Positions 39,701 to 43,970 are shown, numbered from the stretch's first letter. The stretch is 64,000 nucleotides of DNA from Galaxea fascicularis (GCA_948470475.1 OX419343.1:9030768-9094767), one strand, 5' to 3'. Numbers and translations are program-made. The notes: generated from the sequence alone by a model not told the origin.

Positions 39701-40251
39701 CAAGAAAACATGTTGATGAATTCTTACTCGTGACCATTCGTGGTCATTGGTGGTCACTCGTGTACACTTTAAGACGCTATCACTGCGAGGTAACACTGAG
39801 TAGGTAGAAGGGGAAAATCAATGGTTACTTAGATTATTCAATGTTAAAGTAGATCGTCACTGTTGAGTTGAGTTGCTTATCTTGTTATTTAGTTTGTTAA
39901 GGGATACTAGAAATAGTATGCATAACGGCGTCTTCGGTGTAGGTATGCGTAGGCTTACACCTTGGGAATTCCACCCTCAATGAGGCTTTGATCTCAACTT
40001 ATCCATATGTTTCAGATGAATCCGGTGGTTTGTCTAATGGCGCTAAAGCAGGAATAGCAGTGACTGTTGTGATACTGGTTACTATCGCTGGAGGAGCGGG
40101 TGCTTGGTGGATCTACAAAAAACGGAAGGGAAAACCCCTCTTCAACCATCAGCTGTTCAACAATCCGGTTTCCTTCTCTAGCGATAACCAAGAAGTTAAG
40201 ACCGGTAATGGTGCGATTTCCAACAAGCCCACGTTGAAGTTTCAAGAATAA
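380..40251 (+). CDS. Multi-lectin transmembrane receptor, 3' part of gene (43 exons in window)
   Basis: This is a large mosaic cell-surface protein whose 5' end is outside the window: the first exon here opens with a phase-1 acceptor (cag before 380) and no start or signal peptide is seen. The 43 exons join in frame to about 2181 residues ending in TAA at 40249-40251. Domain order with in-window residue numbers: F5/8C 1-166, CTLD1 167-304, LamG-like 317-538, CTLD2 539-671, SUEL 684-777, CTLD3 778-922, CTLD4 935-1066, CTLD5 1087-1218, CTLD6 1235-1371, CTLD7 1381-1516, CTLD8 1525-1655, F5/8C 1656-1805 and 1806-1957, SEA 1978-2090, TM about 2117-2137, tail to 2181. The likely role, inferred, is glycan recognition or adhesion at the cell surface. 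It resembles the macrophage mannose receptor in having tandem CTLDs, but the F5/8C, LamG, SUEL and SEA domains make it a different architecture. Exon borders are read by eye. Confidence 0.88.
640..850 (+). repeat. Dispersed repeat family D, copy 1
   Basis: Shares an about 200-base pattern with 5385-5597: a tttgttttatacact...tactttctttg block, then ccaatcaaaacgc..gtttac.cggtccattat. A reverse copy of the right part is at about 58622-58712. Inside an intron of the lectin receptor; no coding capacity. Confidence 0.55.
2318..4130 (+). CDS. C-type lectin domain 1, exons 2318-2407, 3236-3463, 4035-4130
   Basis: CTLD in three phase-1/phase-1 exons. The first gives the CGLGWE...DTCYQI opening. The second contains [23 protein letters not shown] and YWSDGSP. 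The third contains [20 protein letters not shown] and the closing FICKR. The WIGL core and the cysteines are present. The loop that normally carries EPN or QPD reads WDAGYPKDY, and the WND position reads WRD, so classical calcium-dependent sugar binding looks lost or altered in this domain. It differs from the other seven CTLDs in having an additional phase-1 intron late in the long loop region. The introns hold two foldback elements, listed separately. Confidence 0.87.
2527..2935. mobile_element. 410-bp foldback (MITE-like) element
   Basis: Left arm from gaatagacccttctccaaaa pairs with the right arm ending ttttgagaagggtctattg; the arms, about 190-200 bases each with scattered mismatches, meet near 2731 around tatgactggggg and its complement. 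Intron of CTLD1, no ORF of note. The two arms have diverged by perhaps a fifth, so it is not recent. Confidence 0.8.
3568..3724. mobile_element. 155-bp near-perfect foldback element
   Basis: aataggccatattcgtattc at the left is the reverse complement of gaatacgaatatggcctatt at the right. The arms of about 65 bases differ at only a few positions and flank a 25-base spacer. Intron of CTLD1. The high arm identity indicates a young insertion. Confidence 0.85.
4642..4677 (+). CDS. Linker mini-exon 1 (36 nt) between CTLD1 and LamG
   Basis: A 36-nt exon between aacag and GTAAGT, phase 1 on both sides, reading [12 protein letters not shown]. It is a short flexible interdomain linker. Because its length is a multiple of three and its ends are symmetric, skipping it would not disturb the frame. 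Two other linkers in this gene (10407 and 15041) have exactly the same length. Confidence 0.7.
5385..5597 (+). repeat. Dispersed repeat family D, copy 2, abutting the LamG exon acceptor
   Basis: Matches the pattern at 640-850 (cttgttttttatacattact, gtcaatcaaaacgctaagtt, tttacagtgtccattgtatg). The match runs up to the acceptor gtgttgtag used by the LamG exon at 5598. A poly-A run (about 5253-5268) lies upstream. Confidence 0.55.
5598..7352 (+). CDS. LamG-like (concanavalin-type jelly roll) domain, exons 5598-6093 and 7183-7352
   Basis: The first, long exon encodes a typical LamG/pentraxin-like jelly roll: [12 protein letters not shown] at the start, a cysteine pair around [17 protein letters not shown], and the [10 protein letters not shown]...[10 protein letters not shown] strand. 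The second exon completes it, with [30 protein letters not shown] and a final IYLAG. The intron between them is phase 2. Keeping phase puts the second acceptor at ctctag before 7183 rather than the upstream gtcag. The intron holds a foldback element that recurs at 24960. The acceptor of the first exon lies at the end of a dispersed repeat (5385-5597). Such domains bind sugars or proteins in extracellular mosaics; the specific ligand is unknown. Confidence 0.85.
6109..6543. mobile_element. Foldback element family A, copy 1
   Basis: Inverted repeat with ends tttaaagtgcccctaacccc and its complement; arms include cctgttcgaaacgcattgtg and a central pair around tgatttgacgtca. A second member at 24960-25409 has the same ends and inner motifs. 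Lies in the intron splitting the LamG domain. Confidence 0.85.
8111..10016 (+). CDS. C-type lectin domain 2, exons 8111-8311 and 9819-10016
   Basis: The first exon gives [35 protein letters not shown] and ends AWIG. The second continues [20 protein letters not shown], then NPDD, DCANV, the intact WNDQNC and AYICKRPK. The intron is phase 1, directly after the glycine of WIG. The calcium-site WND motif is intact. The sugar-specificity tripeptide is NPD, related to QPD or EPN but neither, so sugar preference cannot be predicted with confidence. A Pro-containing cis turn is kept, so calcium binding is plausible. The donor after 10016 is GTTTGT. Confidence 0.88.
9279..9510. mobile_element. Foldback element family B, copy 1
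   Basis: Left end cccattttacagttgtgtgt is complementary to the right end acacacagctgtaaaatggg. Arms of about 95 bases share gcgaggctggaggtgatctt and its complement. Related copies at 49975-50189, 54442-54526 (one arm) and 57599-57838. Intron of CTLD2. Confidence 0.85.
10407..10442 (+). CDS. Linker mini-exon 2 (36 nt) between CTLD2 and SUEL
   Basis: A 36-nt, phase-1/phase-1 exon between ctgcag and GTAAGG, reading [12 protein letters not shown]. It is rich in Pro, Gly and Ala and forms a flexible spacer. Same size as the linkers at 4642 and 15041. Confidence 0.7.
11016..11297 (+). CDS. SUEL / rhamnose-galactose-binding lectin domain (single exon)
   Basis: One 282-nt exon, phase 1 on both sides, encodes a complete domain of the sea-urchin-egg-lectin (RBL, latrophilin N-terminal) family. 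Visible family marks: the [14 protein letters not shown] opening with the sugar-contacting Glu after the first Cys, AYWGRDD in place of the YGR motif, paired cysteines around [10 protein letters not shown] and [14 protein letters not shown], and the near-invariant [16 protein letters not shown] end. Members bind L-rhamnose or D-galactose, or act as protein-interaction domains in latrophilins. Between two C-type lectin blocks it adds a calcium-independent lectin fold to the receptor. Confidence 0.92.
12676..13833 (+). CDS. C-type lectin domain 3 (QPD type), exons 12676-12826 and 13550-13833
   Basis: The first exon gives [37 protein letters not shown] and ends in phase 2. The second restarts at cgattttag before 13550, runs through [39 protein letters not shown] and [16 protein letters not shown]. 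The tripeptide is QPD, the galactose-type signature. The WND position is WKD. The phase-2 intron falls just after the first helix block (IHS), as in CTLD5 and CTLD6, and unlike CTLD2 and CTLD8. The open frame upstream of 13550 (13470-13549) is intronic and lacks family similarity. Confidence 0.88.
13247..13330. repeat. Short inverted repeat with GGCTCGAT ends
   Basis: taggctcgatctccgccgct at the left and gtgatcgagcc at the right pair over about 9 bases around a GC-rich core (ggtcctccccggggataagt). Unusually GC-rich for this intron. May be the remnant of a small DNA element. Confidence 0.35.
13865..14060 (+). repeat. Dispersed repeat family C, copy 1
   Basis: Shares the order gggtttgcattg, ccaatgagaaggaaaaccaa, tttgcccctcc/ttttcccc, catgtatttgcttcgaa, ctggttgcgc, tttttgtttt with copies at 14690-14905 and 37945-38195, and in reverse at 46515-46690. 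About 200 bases, no ORF, in an intron. Confidence 0.55.
14690..14905 (+). repeat. Dispersed repeat family C, copy 2
   Basis: Contains gtgattggccagcaaaacg, caaacccaaaaccaatcgtg, tgcttcgtattccgattggc, gctgtttgcgtctcttgtga and ttttagttttatggcac, matching the 37945 copy nearly base for base in places. Multiple attgg/ccaat motifs. Confidence 0.6.
15041..15076 (+). CDS. Linker mini-exon 3 (36 nt) between CTLD3 and CTLD4
   Basis: Exon between caaacag and GTAACT, phase 1 on both sides, reading [12 protein letters not shown]. Pro/Thr/Ser-rich, so probably an extended and possibly O-glycosylated spacer. Same 36-nt size as linkers 1 and 2. Confidence 0.68.
15379..16647 (+). CDS. C-type lectin domain 4 (QPD type), exons 15379-15448, 15886-16046, 16483-16647
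   Basis: Three exons. The first gives [15 protein letters not shown] and ends phase 2. The second gives [29 protein letters not shown] and ends phase 1. The third gives [33 protein letters not shown] and FICKMPR. The tripeptide is QPD (galactose type) and the WND position is WGD. Phase continuity puts the last donor after 16647 (GTAAGT). Unlike its neighbours, this domain has both an early phase-2 intron and a phase-1 intron after the WIGL region. The acceptor region of exon 2 adjoins a block with repeated gtcaggga units. Confidence 0.86.
15515..15825 (+). repeat. Block with reiterated gtcaggga units
   Basis: gtcagggaaaa, gtcaggaaaagtcagggaat and gtcagggagat occur at 15530-15610, then aaaagtcagggaaatgtcag at about 15781-15805. 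The repeats flank an unrelated middle, as if they were subterminal motifs of a dispersed element. Ends about 60 bases before the CTLD4 second exon. Confidence 0.4.
16155..16325 (-). repeat. tRNA-derived SINE-like repeat E, copy 1
   Basis: Contains ggagaggggaaaacc, then aggaatcgaaccggggccac and attggtgggaggcgagtgct. On the minus strand this gives a Gly-tRNA-like order of A-box-like and B-box-like segments. Similar sequence at 61425-61520 and 63795-63985. Confidence 0.6.
16974..17033 (+). CDS. Linker exon 4 (60 nt, Thr/Pro-rich) between CTLD4 and CTLD5
   Basis: A phase-1/phase-1 exon between gatag and GTGAGG, reading [20 protein letters not shown]. The Thr/Pro/Ala richness is mucin-like and suggests O-glycosylation of an extended spacer. 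Its length is a multiple of three. Confidence 0.72.
17167..17850. mobile_element. Inverted-repeat element(s) with GGGGCCCGTTT ends; also at 47450
   Basis: 17167-17366 matches 47450-47682 in order: ggggcccgtttt, aaaagccatttctaaaactg, attctaaaaagctggtcttt, cccgaagtgggcccgaaa, gagaaacgcgc. A second, longer block to about 17850 ends tttttcgggcccgaagcg and tttcgagaaacaca, so two insertions may be nested. Inside, 17593-17685 holds a small hairpin of ccccctcccccaattcaatg and its complement. Confidence 0.6.
18302..19776 (+). CDS. C-type lectin domain 5 (QPD type), exons 18302-18479 and 19559-19776
   Basis: The first exon gives [34 protein letters not shown] and ends phase 2 in IQR. The second continues [50 protein letters not shown] and RPYICKK. 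The tripeptide is QPD and the WND position is WSD, so a calcium-dependent galactose-type site is plausible. This is one of the best preserved CTLDs here. The 1.1-kb intron contains a tetranucleotide (CCGT) tract at about 18805-18902. Confidence 0.9.
18805..18902. repeat. (CCGT)n microsatellite
   Basis: About 98 bases of ccgt/ccgc tetranucleotide repeats with interruptions, in the CTLD5 intron. The strand composition is entirely pyrimidine-rich plus G. Spurious open frames on both strands come from it. Confidence 0.9.
20025..20220. mobile_element. 195-bp foldback element
   Basis: ccctttgcagtttacgatca at the left pairs with tgatcgtaaactgcaaaggg at the right. Inner arms cccactgggaaatccaaa and tttggatttcccagtggc also pair. 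Arms of about 85 bases with few mismatches. Intron between CTLD5 and linker 5. Confidence 0.85.
20382..20429 (+). CDS. Linker exon 5 (48 nt) between CTLD5 and CTLD6
   Basis: A 48-nt, phase-1/phase-1 exon between tttgcag and GTAAGT, reading [16 protein letters not shown]. Proline-rich spacer. Confidence 0.68.
21571..23020 (+). CDS. C-type lectin domain 6 (QPG variant), exons 21571-21724 and 22764-23020
   Basis: The first exon gives [26 protein letters not shown] and DLVTVDD, ending phase 2. The second gives [47 protein letters not shown] and GYICER. The fold-defining cysteines and WIGL are present, but the specificity tripeptide reads QPG and the WND position reads WIT, so the calcium/sugar site appears degenerate. 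The intron is phase 2 at the same place as in CTLD3 and CTLD5. That intron carries a foldback with two tRNA-like arms. Confidence 0.88.
21885..22240. mobile_element. Foldback element with tRNA-like sequence in both arms
   Basis: agtgaagtatgatcctcgca at the left and tgcgaggatcatacttcatt at the right pair. Both arms then carry a Thr-tRNA-like segment, on the minus strand at 21953-22024 and on the plus strand from about 22108. Arms are about 140 bases. Intron of CTLD6. Confidence 0.8.
21953..22024 (-). pseudogene. tRNA-Thr(GGU)-like sequence, degenerate anticodon stem
   Basis: Read on the minus strand: acceptor GGCTTCA pairs with TGAAGTC (one G-T). A box TAGCTCAGTTGG and B box GGTTCAAACCC are intact. 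The anticodon loop CCGGTAA would give GGU, but the 3' side of the stem (AACAA) does not pair with TCGCA. So it is tRNA-derived and probably not functional. The opposite arm (from 22108, plus) keeps the A box and anticodon region but has lost the T arm. Confidence 0.65.
23552..23578 (+). CDS. Linker mini-exon 6 (27 nt) between CTLD6 and CTLD7
   Basis: A 27-nt exon between tttttag and GTATGC, phase 1 on both sides, reading RALPLGPTT. It is very short, but it fits the gene-wide pattern of a separate symmetric linker exon between CTLDs. Confidence 0.6.
24049..26103 (+). CDS. C-type lectin domain 7 (EPN type), exons 24049-24210 and 25858-26103
   Basis: The first exon gives [35 protein letters not shown] and ends phase 1 after LEQ. 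The second gives [10 protein letters not shown] in place of the usual [36 protein letters not shown] and GFICRIRR. The tripeptide is EPN, the mannose/GlcNAc/fucose-type signature, and the WND position is WSD. The 1.65-kb intron holds two stacked inverted-repeat elements (24434-24955 and 24960-25409). Confidence 0.87.
24434..24955. mobile_element. Nested inverted-repeat element
   Basis: Outer arms: ggccaggagcccatcactag near 24437 and its counterpart gctcctagtaatgggctcct near 24921. Inner arms: 24740-24815 and 24829-24905, almost perfect (attcgcctttgtcacacggc and complement). The two layers suggest one element inserted in, or built from, another. It directly abuts family A copy 2. Confidence 0.8.
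24960..25409. mobile_element. Foldback element family A, copy 2
   Basis: Ends ttaaagtgcacctaaaccca and aggagcactttaa, with inner cctgttcgaaaagcattgcg, ggtgggtctattcttgattt and its complement. Same design as 6109-6543, with 10-20 percent visible divergence and a poly-A run in the right arm. CTLD7 intron. Confidence 0.85.
26617..26640 (+). CDS. Linker mini-exon 7 (24 nt) between CTLD7 and CTLD8
   Basis: A 24-nt exon between ctacag and GTAAGT, phase 1 on both sides, reading GEPHVSPP. It is the shortest exon in the gene. Support comes from both good splice sites, the conserved phase, and its position between two CTLDs. Confidence 0.58.
26913..28135 (+). CDS. C-type lectin domain 8 (EPN type), exons 26913-27110 and 27941-28135
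   Basis: The first exon gives [33 protein letters not shown] and ends IWTG. The second gives [44 protein letters not shown] and SYICKQ. The tripeptide is EPN (mannose type); WND reads WID. The phase-1 intron falls after the glycine of the WIG(L) motif, exactly as in CTLD2. This domain joins the following F5/8C domain with no separate linker exon. Confidence 0.88.
28649..30743 (+). CDS. F5/8 type C domain 2, exons 28649-28806, 29544-29693, 30602-30743
   Basis: Same exon plan as domain 1 (phases 1, 0, 0, 1). The first exon gives the [12 protein letters not shown] opening, VIASSS and RAWCAGND. The second has [17 protein letters not shown] and [16 protein letters not shown]. The third gives [17 protein letters not shown] and RLEFYGC. 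It lacks the exact WLQIDLG core, replaced by FIQVDFL across the splice, which still fits the family strand. Discoidin domains often come in tandem pairs, as here with the next one. Confidence 0.85.
28932..29054. mobile_element. 120-bp foldback element
   Basis: gggccgagttgctcgaagaa at the left pairs with atgcttcgagcaactcggcc at the right; a second pairing, ggttagcgctaacca, sits inside each arm. Intron of F5/8C-2. Confidence 0.85.
30065..30140. repeat. Dispersed-repeat-like block with gacgtttcgagcgtta
   Basis: The order ggccaccgcaaaggga, ctgacgtttcgagcgttatc, tttcgtcagagctctgatga resembles the ends of a repeat I associate with many marine invertebrate genomes. It occurs once here, so the call rests on recollection. 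Confidence 0.35.
30240..30380. mobile_element. 140-bp foldback element with GGCCCCAGTTGTTCAAAG ends
   Basis: ggccccagttgttcaaagag at the left is complementary to ctctttgaacaactggggcc at the right. Inner arms gagcggata..ctat and its complement pair less well. Intron of F5/8C-2. Confidence 0.88.
31122..33209 (+). CDS. F5/8 type C domain 3, exons 31122-31252, 32210-32389, 33065-33209
   Basis: Again three exons with phases 1, 0, 0, 1. The first has [18 protein letters not shown] and VGWCAK. The second has [29 protein letters not shown] and a longer loop than in copies 1 and 2 (180 nt against 150-165). The third ends [22 protein letters not shown]. The shared intron positions argue that the three F5/8C units arose by duplication of one three-exon module. 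The 31253-32209 intron carries a strongly G-rich tract at about 31691-31722. Confidence 0.84.
31691..31722 (+). other. G-rich tract with quadruplex potential
   Basis: A run of eleven G, then A, GGGG, TTGT, GGGGGG, AA, GGGG gives four or more G-tracts within about 30 bases on the coding strand of an intron. The sequence fits a stable G-quadruplex; function unknown. Confidence 0.7.
33579..33623. repeat. Small perfect hairpin
   Basis: acaccattactaagt-type arms: caccaccattactaagt and acttagtaatggtgtggt flank a short aacaa-like loop. Intron before linker 8. Confidence 0.7.
34899..34958 (+). CDS. Linker exon 8 (60 nt) between F5/8C-3 and SEA
   Basis: Phase-1/phase-1 exon between atttcag and GTAAAA, reading [21 protein letters not shown] Pro/Ser-rich stalk segment separating the ligand-binding region from the membrane-proximal SEA domain. 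Confidence 0.7.
35175..35345. mobile_element. 170-bp foldback element
   Basis: aataaacaatagtctccatt at the left and aatggaggctattgtgttta at the right pair; inner ggatatttgtccgtgga and gggcaaatatcc also pair. Intron before the SEA domain. Confidence 0.75.
35622..38728 (+). CDS. SEA domain with self-cleavage motif, exons 35622-35731, 37216-37286, 38571-38728
   Basis: Three exons give a membrane-proximal SEA-type module. Exon 1 reads [18 protein letters not shown] and [14 protein letters not shown], the first strand and helix. Exon 2 reads [18 protein letters not shown]. Exon 3 opens [13 protein letters not shown] and continues INELG-like helix and [10 protein letters not shown]. The GSVVV sequence matches the known SEA autoproteolysis site (cleavage between G and S) of mucins and related receptors. 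Position just before a transmembrane helix also fits. Intron phases are 1, 0, 2, 1. The prediction that the receptor matures as two non-covalently held chains is inference. Confidence 0.85.
35767..35900. mobile_element. 130-bp foldback element
   Basis: gagaatgaatatgttgtggc at the left and gccacaacatattcatcctc at the right; inner ctcaattttgtcc and ggataaaattggg. Begins 36 bases after the first SEA exon donor. Confidence 0.82.
35915..36215. repeat. Region of clustered short inverted repeats
   Basis: Contains gcgggccgta / tacggcccgc (about 35963-35992), tattatatctctcagttag echoed by ctcagagatataataaatat, and ggtccatactgtaagttacg complementary to cgtaacttgcagtacggacc. Looks like a composite of nested foldback pieces in the SEA intron. 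Confidence 0.55.
36240..37215 (+). other. Intron sequence, nothing recognised
   Basis: Second half of the SEA intron. AT-rich, no long ORF, no inverted repeat and no match to other parts of the window that I can see. Confidence 0.5.
37945..38195 (+). repeat. Dispersed repeat family C, copy 3
   Basis: Contains gggtttgcattgc, gcgattggcaagca, agaccagaaccaattgctgg, catgtatttgcttcgaatac, cgattggttcatagcgctgt and gcttcgatttttgttttatg, all in the order of copy 2. Its last part is repeated once more at 38281-38344. Confidence 0.6.
38125..38344 (+). repeat. Direct repeat of a 64-base unit
   Basis: gcgctgtttgcgtcttttctgatgga... (38125-38188) recurs as gcgctgtttgcgtcttttgtgatgga... (38281-38344) with about five differences. 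This is a partial tandem duplication of the right end of family C, in the SEA intron. Confidence 0.75.
39121..39159 (+). CDS. Linker mini-exon 9 (39 nt) between SEA and TM
   Basis: A 39-nt, phase-1/phase-1 exon between ttttag and GTGAGT, reading [13 protein letters not shown]. Short extracellular juxtamembrane linker. Small size leaves some doubt, but frame and phase fit on both sides. Confidence 0.6.
39216..39380. repeat. Possible remnant of a hAT-type element end
   Basis: ggatccagacctagaggtaa at the left and gcccctcccctggatctgcc at the right resemble degraded ggcggatccagg-type ends like those at 47861 and 48698. Too diverged to define borders. Confidence 0.3.
40016..40251 (+). CDS. Last exon: transmembrane helix and cytoplasmic tail
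   Basis: The exon opens at gtttcag, phase 1. About 13 extracellular residues precede a hydrophobic helix of about 21 residues ([21 protein letters not shown]) with small-residue GxxG-type spacing at its end, then the stop-transfer KKRKGK. The tail is 44 residues and contains [11 protein letters not shown]. Apart from the tyrosine at the membrane edge there is no tyrosine in it, so no ITAM, ITIM or NPxY signal is visible. Signalling, if any, would need a partner. Stop codon TAA at 40249-40251. No convincing AATAAA was found close downstream. Confidence 0.88.
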
Positions 40252-41521
40252 CATTAAGGTTAGGCAAGGCTCGGAGATAAGAGTTTGCCAAGTAATTGGG
40301 GAGGAGTTGGAAGAACTTAATCGAAAGTGTTGTTTGGTCCTCGTACAAGTCTACCTGAATCGCATTTCTGTTAAATGCCTTTTATTTGGTTTTTGTTAAG
40401 ACTCGCAAAAGTTCTCACGATTGATCGCATGACTGAAATATGCTTCTAACTGGAAAAAATTGCCGAGAGAATCAATACTACCAGTATCAACTTATGCAAA
40501 TTATGACTGGAATTGAAGTCCGCAGCTATAAAATTGCCGAAAAATTTCGTTAATTTCTTTCTGGAGATTTGGCTCTCGATTATTACAGTTAACGAAGGTT
40601 TAACGCAGACAGATGTCAGAAACAAAAATTGTCAACAATCAACCCTGAATATACATTGAGAACGTTCCATTTAACTGGGTTAGTTTGCTTGACTTTTGTA
40701 AAGGCTCAATGAATGGCCTAAAGTCAAAAAGGAACTCGTCGTTATTGTTCTTTTATTAAAAATTGGATAACACGTGCTGTTAATTTGAAAATGAAGAGCG
40801 TTTTCGAGATTTGACCTCTTTTTAAACAGTGTGAGGAATTGTTTTCAACTTGAGAACGAACAAAAAAACAAACAAAAACAAACAAGAGAACGAAAACAAA
40901 ACAAAACAAAACACAAAGAAGCTCCATGCAAAACCTGGTTGAGGAAAAAAGACTTGCAAAACACTCTGACCCTCAACGAGTACAAAAAGTGAATGAATGC
41001 TACATGTCACGTCACGCGTCTGATAATTGGCTAGCCCTTCACGTTACAACAGCATGAATGAATATTGTGAGCGAAATTCTTGTCGCCAAACAGTTCAAAC
41101 TAAGCACTACAAGAAAAGAAAAAAATCATATTTGCTGGCAAATGTTTTCTTAACGTTAAAATTATCACTTAAAAACGTCTCCCTCACTTTCACAATAGAA
41201 GGGGAAATCGTTTTACAACAGAATTTGGTTATTTAGACATAATACACCGGCACTGGAGGACAGTGCCAATGTTTACGTCTAATCACACTTGCGTTGAATG
41301 CGATTTAAGTTACAGAAATGAAATCTAAACCATGTTTGAGCTTTAAGTCAAACAGGTGGTGTTATCTGGCGATCACATAGACAAAGTCCGAAGTCGGAAC
41401 AGACGATGTATTTGATAAAACCTGTTCTACTCTTTGACTCGATAAGCTTCCAGATTTGCTTCCAATTCGTGTACATCACTTACTGTATTTTTTCTCTCAG
41501 TTTTCTTTTTCTGCTGTGACT

Positions 41522-41931
41522 TTACAGTCAAACTAAGTGAAGCGTACCCCTCAAGATTGCATTAATGAATTGATTATTTGAAACTTGACCCCGCTAGTCG
41601 TTTCGAGAATGCAATAATGAAATTGATTATTCGAATATTGAACTCGCTCGCTCGATCCAAGAATACGGCTAACGGGTTCCGTTTTCGAAAATTCAATTCA
41701 CTATTGCATTCTAGGAAAGACCAGTTGGTTTGAAACCTACTAGTCGCAACAGTGAATTGATTTTTCGAAAACGGAACCCGTTAGCCGTATTCTTGGATCA
41801 AGCGAGCGAGTTCAATATTCGAATAATCAATTTCATTATTGCATTCTCGAAACGACTAACGGGTTCAAGTTTCAAATAATCAAATCATTAATGCAATCTT
41901 GAGGGGTACGCTTCACTTAGTTTGACTGTAA
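41522..41931. mobile_element. 410-bp near-perfect palindrome with Tc1/mariner-like ends
   Basis: Left ttacagtcaaactaagtgaa and right ttcacttagtttgactgtaa are exact complements. Arms of about 185 bases stay almost identical (for example ccgttttcgaaaattcaatt and complement) around a short centre near 41726. Ends CAGTCAAAC flanked by TA on each side fit Tc1/mariner-type MITEs. No ORF. It is the cleanest and longest palindrome in the window. Confidence 0.88.
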
Positions 41932-43309
41932 TCCAATTTTTCCGCCTAATAAGTAATTACTCATAACGGTAATTTAATTTTTATTCGATGCAAGTAAATA
42001 TTAAGATTATTTTTCGTTACAATTTAAGATGTTTTTATTGCATTTTGGAAAAAAAAAATCCTACCCTCAAATGCTTAGTAATTGTTCGTGTGTACAGCGA
42101 AAGGATGTACCAGTAATTTGTTCTGAGTTACACTTGTGTAACCTCCCCATATACTACTTTATCGATTGAAACATGAAAGAGCGCTGTTGTACGAGTGACT
42201 CGGGTGCACAAAACGTAATTTGAATGTAATGGGCCCCCAGTGCATCGCAATGTAAATGCACAGCACTCCCAACATTAATGTAACGAAATTAAAATCAACC
42301 AGATTCTCTTCTAAGCTGCAGGTCAGAAAATTTTCCTGACAAATGAAAACAACTTTGCTGATCAACTGAATAACATTCCAATGACATCGAAATTTGGCCG
42401 GCGCTACACGCTTTTTTTATGAGAACCAACTTTATAAGAATACTCATGCTGAGATTTGTCTAAAACTCAACAACAAGATTACCCTGGGCGCTAGAGGTTA
42501 TTTCCCTACACAGCTTGTTTTGTACTCGTTCCTGTCGGCGTTTCATACCTTAAGAAGAATAAACCTCAGGCATCCATGGTACAACAAGATAAGCCCAGGT
42601 TGAAGTTTTGATCAGACAGATTTTAGTTATTTTATTGAATCGACATATACAGATAACGTTGTAAAATTCATGGTTACGCCCTTACCAAAGTCGCATTTCT
42701 TTTATTTACAAAAGCGCAAGGTATTAGTTAGGAAGCTGGAATTCCTCATGCGGTGTGTTGCTGACTATGGACAAGAAGTGGCCACGAAATCTATAACATA
42801 CACGCGAGCGTATTGTATAGAGTATGAAAAAAGAACAATTTAAAAACAGTTCAAGGCTGAAGTCGCCAAAACAAAAACAACAACAACAACAACAACTGAG
42901 CCTCAGTCGAATTTTACTGGTTCTTATAAAAGAGCGTGCATCGTGCATATCAAGAGCGGTGGAATTTTTACTTCCAGTAATATCAAAATGTTGTCTTCCT
43001 TTGGGAAATTTGTCTTGAAATGTCGAAGTTGTCACTGCTTGGAATGTTTTAAGTTTGTCAGGAAAATATGCTTCTGCAAATGACAAATGGTGAAGAAATC
43101 TCGAGAAGTAAATGGCACCTTTTACAGCTCTAGGCTGGCAGTTGTCGCATTAACGAGTGAGAGATGCCTTGTCAGTGGGTTTGAAACCCCGATATAAAGG
43201 ACTAGCAATGTGAAACAAATAGTTTGATTAAAGTATCATTATCAACTCACCCAATGAGATCATAGCTATTTATTTGCTTCAGTTACTTCAGTGGTTTAAG
43301 GCCCGGTTC

Positions 43310-43970
43310 AGACGCCGTACTGCAGCCAATTCGAATCGAATTCAACGATTAGTCCGACCTAAATTAATTAATCCCGGCTGAATTGATTCAGACGCCGAAC
43401 AGTTAATTCACCGAAGAAAATAAGATTCGGTCAACGGTTTAGCATACAATTGTAAACATGGCGGATGCCGAGATCTGCAAACAATAGCCTTTTTTCGACT
43501 GAAAATGCTGGGAAACAGTGCAAAAAGAAGAAGAATGAGAATACAAACCGTCTTAGCCTATTTTGCAACCAGAAGAAGACATGTGATAACCGTATGTGCA
43601 CTCACTCTCTGCTTTTGGTCATGCCTCATGACGAGTCAGTACAGGTGTAACGAAATGCGAACTACGCATGTACCTACGTTTGAAGTTTGGCCCGCCAAGC
43701 CGCCATTCTTCTCCTGCAACACTCCTTTGCGCATGCTCATGTAAAAAACAGCATGAAAAAGACATTAAAATAATTATGTATTTGATTCGGTTCATGTAGA
43801 GTACGGCTTCTGAATCAAAGCCCGGCTGAGCCAGGCGGGATTAATTGACTCAGCCGATCTAAATTAAATCAGCCGTTCCCAATTGACTCCGACGCCGTAC
43901 TTCTCATGAACTTAACTCGTAGAATTCGATTCGGCTCGGCTGAAGTAGGCGTCTGAACCGGGCTTAAGCT
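43310..43970. mobile_element. Nonautonomous DNA element with GCCCGGTTCAGACGCC ends, TTAA-flanked
   Basis: Left end (t)ttaaggcccggttcagacgcc and right end ggcgtctgaaccgggcttaa form terminal inverted repeats; subterminal arms (gaattcaacgatt, ctaaattaattaatcccggc and their counterparts) pair too. The TTAA at both edges would fit piggyBac-type insertion, but the class is not certain. Interior (43450-43790) is unrelated filler with no recognised protein. Confidence 0.75.

Noticed and set aside
40252..40800. Poly(A) signal of the lectin receptor
   Set aside because: No AATAAA with a downstream GT-rich element that I could place; left unannotated.
42724..43086. Minus-strand frame with a CCCCCC stretch
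   Set aside because: Created by a CAA repeat; no family similarity and no splice context.
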